Below are positions 59,105 through 64,000 of a stretch of 64,000 nt of DNA, piece by piece; the stretch's first letter is position 1; every line of letters begins with the position of its first letter. The translations under genes and the position numbers were made by a program. The stretch lies in the NCBI GenBank assembly GCA_944325515.1, contig CALVAO010000009.1, positions 25,936 to 89,935 on the forward strand, in the 5' to 3' direction. The notes beneath the pieces were generated by a model that saw only the letters and a program-made list of their open reading frames with translations, did not search any database and was not told the DNA's origin. Source of the DNA: Candidatus Gastranaerophilales bacterium (GTDB taxonomy: Bacteria; Cyanobacteriota; Vampirovibrionia; Gastranaerophilales; Gastranaerophilaceae).

Positions 59105-59974
59105 TTATGACGCTGGCGGCATTGTTTCATTATTTATAGCAAAATAAACATCTTTAAGCCGTTTTTTACTAATATGTGTATAAAGCTGAGTAGTAGAAAC
59201 ATCACTGTGTCCCAAAAGTTCTTGAACTACACGTAAATCAGCCCCATTTTCCAAAAGATGTGTTGCGAAACTATGCCTTAATGTATGCGGCGAAATGTTT
59301 TTATGTATGCATTTCCCCTGGTTATGAATGAACGTATAAACATCCTGGCGGTTTATTAACCTGCCGTTATCACATATTAACAATCGTTTAGTACTTAAAT
59401 TATGCTTTTTTAGAAGCAACTCTCTTAGCGGGAGATATTCTTTTATTATGGATTTAGCCTGTTCACCTATCGGAATAATTCGTTCTTTTGAACCTTTACC
59501 AAAACAGCGGACATATTTTGAAGCCATATCAATATCGGTAGTTTTTAAATTAACGAGTTCAGATACTCGCAGACCGCAGCTGTATAGCAGCTCCATCATT
59601 ACATGCTCTAAAGGCGACAAATTATTATGCAGCATTTCTTCGATTTCTTTGATAGAAATCACTTTCGGAAGTCTTTGCGGTGTTTTTGGCTGCTCCAGTG
59701 TAGAAGCGGGATTTTTGTCAATAATTCCCGTTGAGGAAGCCCATTTAAAAAAGCCTCTTAACGATGCCACTTTCCTCATAATGCTTGTTGGAGCCAGCTT
59801 TCTTTCTCTAAGCATACGGATATGGGTATTTATCTTTATCCTGTCTATAAGCCTTATGTCACTATTGTCCTCTGCAAAATCAGACAAATCCCGCCTATAG
59901 GCGTCAATCGTATTTTGTGACAATCCTTTTTCTAATTCGAGGTATTCAAGATATTGAGCAATAAATTGAAACAT
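59105..59974 (-). CDS. Xer-type tyrosine recombinase
   Basis: 289 residues. An N-terminal SAM-like core-binding domain (about 1-85: YLEYLELEKGLSQNTIDAYR) and a catalytic domain with the full set: Arg in YSCGLRVSELVNL, Lys in GKGSKERIIPIG, HTLRHSFATHLL, then LLGHSDVSTTQLYTH with His and Tyr. Length and motifs fit XerC/XerD, which resolve chromosome dimers at dif. I saw no clear dif site nearby. The close phage terminase makes a phage integrase conceivable, but the protein looks like the cellular form. Confidence 0.9.
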   Translation of the reverse strand: MFQFIAQYLEYLELEKGLSQNTIDAYRRDLSDFAEDNSDIRLIDRIKINTHIRMLRERKLAPTSIMRKVASLRGFFKWASSTGIIDKNPASTLEQPKTPQRLPKVISIKEIEEMLHNNLSPLEHVMMELLYSCGLRVSELVNLKTTDIDMASKYVRCFGKGSKERIIPIGEQAKSIIKEYLPLRELLLKKHNLSTKRLLICDNGRLINRQDVYTFIHNQGKCIHKNISPHTLRHSFATHLLENGADLRVVQELLGHSDVSTTQLYTHISKKRLKDVYFAINNETMPPAS

Positions 59975-60150
59975 GATTTATCCACACAAATATAAAATAC
60001 CATATTTTGTATTTTATCGCCCCCATTAAATACAGTAAATTCTTATAAAAAATCTTAAATAAAATATTGTCAAAACTTGAACCTGATAATCTTTCTCAAA
60101 GGAGTAAAAATAAAATTATTAAAACAGATAATTGTGAGCTATTATAACAG

Positions 60151-60182
60151 AAAACGACCCCGTTTTTACGAGGTCGTTTTTG
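60151..60182. terminator. Bidirectional terminator
   Basis: AAAACGACC, CGT, TTTT, ACG, GGTCGTTTTT: an interrupted 12-bp stem with A/T runs. Just left of the pgi stop. Confidence 0.85.
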
Positions 60183-60200
60183 TTTCTTATATTCATAATT

Positions 60201-61499
60201 CTATGAAATTCTACCCGGAACAACAACTCCGCCTTTAAGGTTCTTTTTATAGAATTCTACGTGCGGCTGGAGTACACTGTCCAAAACTTCCGGAAGAGCT
60301 CTGTTTTGCATAACAGCTTCAACAATCTCTTGATAAACAGTAGCATATGCTCTTAATTGTGTAACAGCGCCTGCTGCTTCCGGAGTTAAGCCTAGTTTTG
60401 TTGTCTCAACGTATTCTTTAAAGAATGCGCCTGTTGACTCGTATGATTTAGTCAAGGCTCCGATATATGCTTCTGCATTTTCAGAGCAGACTCCTTTGTC
60501 GCATGGAACCGTAAGAGCAAAAACTAATTTGTTTGCAGGATTAAAATGAGCTTCTGCAGAGTGGTGCATTGCATCCGGCACTTTTGCAACCTGTTTTAAA
60601 GTATCTTTTACAGATTCGTTCTGCATTTGAGCATGCCAGTAGACAGTATTTTCAAACATAGAGCCCATATACTGATGAACAGAAGCTTCTATTCCGTTTA
60701 ATTTAGCATCTGCCCAGAAAATACCTTCCTTTAGCGCGTCATTCATTTCTAAATCTGCAGAAAGAGAAAGAGTTGAAATTTCTTGAGCAGACTCTAACAT
60801 AGCTTTCATATCTTCTTTAGCCATTCCGGCGTAAGCCAGAGTAAATAAAGCGTGGTCGTCAAAAGCTGAAAATCTTCCGCCTACGTCATCATGGATATAT
60901 AAATCACCTAACCACCCGTTTTCGTTTGAAGTTCTTCTAAGTTCGCTCTTTTCTGCATTCTTATCAGTTACGGCAATAAGGTGTTTAGATGCTGATTTTT
61001 TTGCTTCGCTTTCTGACTGCCCCTTTGCCATATAAGCTTCTTCAAGCATTTTTTGAATTCTTAAGAATCCGTCTTTTGTTTCAAAAGTTGAACCGGATTT
61101 TGAAGCTATCATGTAGTTTGAAGATAAAACATCGTGATTTAATTTTGCTAAAAATCTTTCTAAGCTGATTGAATCAACATCTGAATAGAAGAAGATTTTA
61201 TCTCCACAAATATTTAAACCGTTAATTCCAAGCATATGTTCTACAGTATGTTTAGAACCGCCGATACCAAGAACGCTAAGCTTATCAACTCCTGTCTGTG
61301 CTTTGAGTTTTTCAGCTAAAGAATAGATATCATCTAATCTTTTAATCTGCTCCTTAGGAAGATTAACCCAATTTAAGAATTTTCCCGGCTGATTAGCGCG
61401 TGAAGAGAATTCTTTTACGAATTCTGAAACTTTTGATGTGTACTTTGAAAAGTCAACACCTGTAAATGTTGTTTTTAATGATGAATTTTTAGTTAACAT
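60201..61499 (-). CDS. pgi: Glucose-6-phosphate isomerase
   Basis: Interconverts glucose 6-phosphate and fructose 6-phosphate. LSVLGIGGSKHTVEHMLGIN and ASKSGSTFETKDGFL (sugar-phosphate binding), VGGRFSAFDDHALFTL, and the QYMGSMFENTVYWHAQ segment. 432 residues, the short archaeal/Firmicute-like form. Weak ribosome binding site AGGAG is 4 nt before the ATG. It is isolated between a terminator and the phage segment. Confidence 0.9.
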   Translation of the reverse strand: MLTKNSSLKTTFTGVDFSKYTSKVSEFVKEFSSRANQPGKFLNWVNLPKEQIKRLDDIYSLAEKLKAQTGVDKLSVLGIGGSKHTVEHMLGINGLNICGDKIFFYSDVDSISLERFLAKLNHDVLSSNYMIASKSGSTFETKDGFLRIQKMLEEAYMAKGQSESEAKKSASKHLIAVTDKNAEKSELRRTSNENGWLGDLYIHDDVGGRFSAFDDHALFTLAYAGMAKEDMKAMLESAQEISTLSLSADLEMNDALKEGIFWADAKLNGIEASVHQYMGSMFENTVYWHAQMQNESVKDTLKQVAKVPDAMHHSAEAHFNPANKLVFALTVPCDKGVCSENAEAYIGALTKSYESTGAFFKEYVETTKLGLTPEAAGAVTQLRAYATVYQEIVEAVMQNRALPEVLDSVLQPHVEFYKKNLKGGVVVPGRIS

Positions 61500-61564
61500 A
61501 TTAACTCTCCTTTTTTCTATATGATAACATAACCGGATTTATGTTGTAAAAGGTTCTCTAATCT

Positions 61565-61623
61565 TCCTATCCCTGCGGGAGAGGTGCATCCGTGTTTGGG
61601 GCTGCATCGAAAACTACGGATGC
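61565..61623. repeat. Inverted repeat in a gene-free 349-bp gap
   Basis: GCATCCGT (61586-61593) and ACGGATGC (61616-61623) form an 8-bp stem; the TCCCTGCGGGA palindrome sits just left. The rest of the gap up to 61848 shows no gene; it includes CTCCTTCCCTGG/ATGGGGAG, another small imperfect palindrome. Probably a remnant repeat at the phage segment edge. Confidence 0.35.
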
Positions 61624-61848
61624 GGTGATGGGGCAATCTCGTTATAGAAAAAGATAAATGTTTTATAATAACCAAATAAATGACAAAACCAAATTAGCAC
61701 GCATTAAGTGTGTAGATAATGTCTACACACCCTCCTTCCCTGGATGGGGAGCGCAAAATTTTCGTAATATTCCTTGTTCTGCCTTAGGACCTAATCGGTC
61801 TTGCCTGCTACGTCTGTTCGCCATCTTGACTTATATATTTACCCCCTT

Positions 61849-63150
61849 TTACCCCCGAAGCCTCCAGTAGTATTCTACAAGGTAGCTTATTGCATCAAAA
61901 GGATGTTCTAAAAATTTGGCTTCTCTATTTGTTTTTATCTGATTGTGAGTCGGAACATCAACTATTCTTGAACCTTCCTTAAATGAAAGGTTATAAATAT
62001 TATAAAGTATCCATTTACATCTTCTCGGGTCAATAAAAAGATGTCTTTCTCCTTTCGAGTTTTTAACCCTTGCATTAAACGCAGAAATTCTGTTTAAAAT
62101 CGGCGGGTTATAATCCCGCAGTTTAAATTTCACATCCTCATAACCGTATGCACTCAAAGCATTTTTGATAATTGCATAATTTGTGTATTCACTCTGTGTG
62201 CTTCGATTATCACCGGAAGCATCGCCGTTTATAATAATTGAAGATTTATGCTCCGGATAGCGTCTTAAAAATTCTTCAATACATTGCTGGGTTGTTGTTT
62301 TTTCAATAACAATTTCATCAAAAAAGTAAACATTATCATCATCCTTATGAGCCAGAGCCCAGCACATCGGGTCAACATTAAAATCACATGTAAGATGAAG
62401 AGGTAAATTAGGATTATATTTTAAATAGAGCTTGTTTTCTTCTCCAAAACCTTTTACAACCAGACCGGAAGAATAATCGCCGAATTCACCGAGAACATTA
62501 ATCCTGTAATATTCTTCATCAAAACTATCTTTCATAGACTGAATAAAATGCGGGGGCAAATAGATGTTATTTGTAGTAGGGGCAATTATTAGACGGTAAT
62601 TTTCTTTTTTTTGTTCAACAAATCTATGCCATATCCATCCTTTATCCGCCTGCGGGTTTGTATGCCCGAACAGACGGTAGCGGAAATCCACCCAGTTTCT
62701 GCCTCTATAGGTATTCCTCAAACGTCCGAGGAGCTGCTTAAACGAAGAATCCGGTATTTGTGAAGCTTCTTCTATTTCTGCCCAGTGAAGGTTCAGTGAT
62801 TTAAACCTTTCTGGATCTTCAAGCGCGGAAAACAATATTTCAGAGCCGTTAGAAAATTTAATAATCTTATCAATTTTATTATATGTATAATCCTTGTCCG
62901 GAATATAGCCGAAGTTTTCAAGGTGATCTAAGTATGAAACAAGTGTAGTTTTTCTAACGAGTTCATATTCTTTTGCACCGACCAAACCGCGGCTTCCTGC
63001 GTATTTTCTGGCAAGAAGAATTCCAAGAAGTGAACCGCACCATGTTTTCCCGCTTCCGTAACCGCCTTGATATATCGCGACATCAAGTGCATTAGAATGC
63101 GGAATTTCCAAAAACTCGCGCTGCTTATCCAGCAATTTATATTTAACCAA
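61849..63150 (-). CDS. Phage terminase large subunit
   Basis: DNA-packaging motor. 434 residues from a TTG at 63150, chosen for AGGAGG 6-7 nt upstream; the longer frame has no better signal. ATPase: Walker A GGYGSGKT (29-36), Walker B LHWAEIEEA (121-129). RNase H-like nuclease: CDFN (Asp256), NGDASG (Asp310), HPFDAISY (Asp419), all intact. It is in the Terminase_6/PBSX-type family. Unusually, what follows is a host gene (pgi), not portal. It is probably at the edge of a prophage or remnant. Confidence 0.93.
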   Translation of the reverse strand: MVKYKLLDKQREFLEIPHSNALDVAIYQGGYGSGKTWCGSLLGILLARKYAGSRGLVGAKEYELVRKTTLVSYLDHLENFGYIPDKDYTYNKIDKIIKFSNGSEILFSALEDPERFKSLNLHWAEIEEASQIPDSSFKQLLGRLRNTYRGRNWVDFRYRLFGHTNPQADKGWIWHRFVEQKKENYRLIIAPTTNNIYLPPHFIQSMKDSFDEEYYRINVLGEFGDYSSGLVVKGFGEENKLYLKYNPNLPLHLTCDFNVDPMCWALAHKDDDNVYFFDEIVIEKTTTQQCIEEFLRRYPEHKSSIIINGDASGDNRSTQSEYTNYAIIKNALSAYGYEDVKFKLRDYNPPILNRISAFNARVKNSKGERHLFIDPRRCKWILYNIYNLSFKEGSRIVDVPTHNQIKTNREAKFLEHPFDAISYLVEYYWRLRG

Positions 63151-63183
63151 TGTAAAACCTCCTAAATTTATTGCAAGAGAAAG

Positions 63184-63208
63184 GGCAAAGTGCAAAGCAC
63201 TTTGCCCG
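63184..63208. repeat. Perfect 11-bp hairpin between the phage genes
   Basis: GGGCAAAGTGC, 3-nt loop, GCACTTTGCCC, then GCGATAGCCCGTGAG. No T-run, so unlike a terminator. The flanking GATAGCCCGTGA resembles GATAGCGAGTGA after a hairpin at 1271. Confidence 0.5.
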
Positions 63209-63244
63209 CGATAGCCCGTGAGAGGCTAAAAACTATATATCTAA

Positions 63245-64000
63245 TTACTTATTCTTTTCCAATTTTTCTATGCGTTTTTGCAACTCTTCATTTTGTTTAA
63301 GAATTTCCTTATTTTGTTTTTGAAGTTCTTCGATTATTTCTTGTTGTGCATCTACAGTTTTTTGCATACCTGTAATATTTTCTACAATTTCCGTAATCTT
63401 GTTATCAAGCTCTTTTACAGCATTAATAACCGCATAGAACATATCTTCAAAACGGATTCTTAAATATCCGTCCTCGCCTTTTGTAACCGCATCCGGAAAT
63501 ACCTTCTCTAAATCCTGCGCCATTACACCAACATGAGGAGTTTTTGCTTCGTCTTTTTTGAATGTATAATGGAAGAAGTCTAACTTCTTAAACTCTGCAA
63601 GTCCTGCAGTATATTTTTCTCCAACATTCTTCAAACGGCGGTCAGAGGTATATGCTTTATCTAAAGTTACGTCGTTATAATTTATACTTTCACCGAATGT
63701 TAAGGCATTGGAATTATCAGGTATTTCTCGAACGGCTTTTATATAACCATTAGAAATTTTAAGAAATAATGATGTACTTTCACCAGATTCACGATCTTTA
63801 AATTTAGTTGGAGTAATACGTGTACCAATATATGCATTTCCACCAACAACAAGATTCCCTGGAATATAAACAGTATCACTTGTGCGACCTAATACAATTT
63901 GATTAGTAGTTGTTGTTTCGGCTCCATATCCTATCGCTGTAGAGTTTTGGTGTGTAGATTGTGCACCACTGCCTATAGCAGTAGAATGTTCTCTAGTTGC
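63245..64000 (-). CDS. Phage tail-fibre protein C-terminal part with S74 chaperone (cut by window edge)
   Basis: About 251 codons are visible. The window-edge part reads STAIGSGAQ, STAIGYGAE and LVVGGNAYIG: head-type repeats of the YadA/Hep_Hag kind. Then TSDRRLKNVGEKY begins an S74 intramolecular chaperone, which self-cleaves at a Ser after trimerisation (Ser of TSDRR). The core HVGVMAQDLEKVFPDAV is intact. The C-terminal coiled coil (EELQKQNKEILKQNEELQKR) is long. Such fibres decide phage host range. The upstream part is beyond the window. Lies next to the terminase gene, same strand. Confidence 0.9.
   Translation of the reverse strand, partial: ATREHSTAIGSGAQSTHQNSTAIGYGAETTTTNQIVLGRTSDTVYIPGNLVVGGNAYIGTRITPTKFKDRESGESTSLFLKISNGYIKAVREIPDNSNALTFGESINYNDVTLDKAYTSDRRLKNVGEKYTAGLAEFKKLDFFHYTFKKDEAKTPHVGVMAQDLEKVFPDAVTKGEDGYLRIRFEDMFYAVINAVKELDNKITEIVENITGMQKTVDAQQEIIEELQKQNKEILKQNEELQKRIEKLEKNK

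Noticed and set aside
59105..59974. Phage integrase belonging to the terminase segment
   Set aside because: The protein has the length and motif layout of cellular XerC/XerD, and pgi and a terminator separate it from the phage genes.

Overview
This is an AT-rich bacterial chromosome segment that codes densely on both strands. It is mostly housekeeping genes interleaved with lineage-specific genes. The envelope genes (MurA, glutamate racemase, an AMIN-type amidase, DapF, SecG, a parvulin lipoprotein) indicate a didermic cell. AdhE, glucose-6-phosphate isomerase and an amylomaltase-like enzyme indicate fermentation of sugar or starch. My best guess is a gut Vampirovibrionia/Melainabacteria member (Gastranaerophilales type). 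That is inference from overall character; no rRNA or other decisive marker lies in the window.

Layout. 1-5 kb: start of mfd (cut by the window edge), then murA, mnmA and small unknown genes. 5-16 kb: an inactivated-looking metzincin/TPR protein, prs, a possible structured RNA, and large helical proteins of unknown function. 16-24 kb: amidase-murI, tsaD, an RpoD-like sigma factor with a short leader ORF, and pnp. 24-29 kb: a LuxR-type regulator, a coiled-coil protein and adhE. 28.8-32.9 kb: an accessory island with a frameshifted ADP-ribosyltransferase-like gene, a tandem array of about 120-residue paralogues that decays at its distal end, a 38-bp inverted-repeat element carrying a GIY-YIG nuclease relic, and a Cys/His protein recalling deamidase folds. 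33-40.5 kb: tyrS, cysK, a HigBA-type toxin-antitoxin pair, cysE, two paralogous glycine-rich membrane proteins, a zinc-ribbon/RGG protein, rimM and trmD. 40.5-53 kb: a parvulin lipoprotein, a very unusual soluble Clp-N/FtsH-like M41 protease with degenerate ATPase motifs, ssb, a four-carbon sugar-acid kinase with pdxA, mtnA, a cupin/flavodoxin/CMD operon, an odd GH77 enzyme and dapF. 53-61.5 kb: an intact metzincin/TPR protein, a NrtR-like regulator, secG, tcdA, a MerR-type regulator, a Xer recombinase and pgi. 61.8 kb to the end: a phage large terminase and a tail-fibre gene with an S74 chaperone domain, running off the window.

The most interesting system-level signal is a recurring promoter, GGCA (or GTCA) - 17 bp - TACTTT followed by ATATATAT. 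It precedes lineage-specific genes scattered over 48 kb, and the window also holds a sigma factor with an altered -35 recognition helix. Several of these proteins also share a short N-terminal Phe-(Lys/Arg)-Gly-like tag. A coordinated set of cell-specific or exported proteins under one sigma factor is a testable idea, not a demonstrated one.
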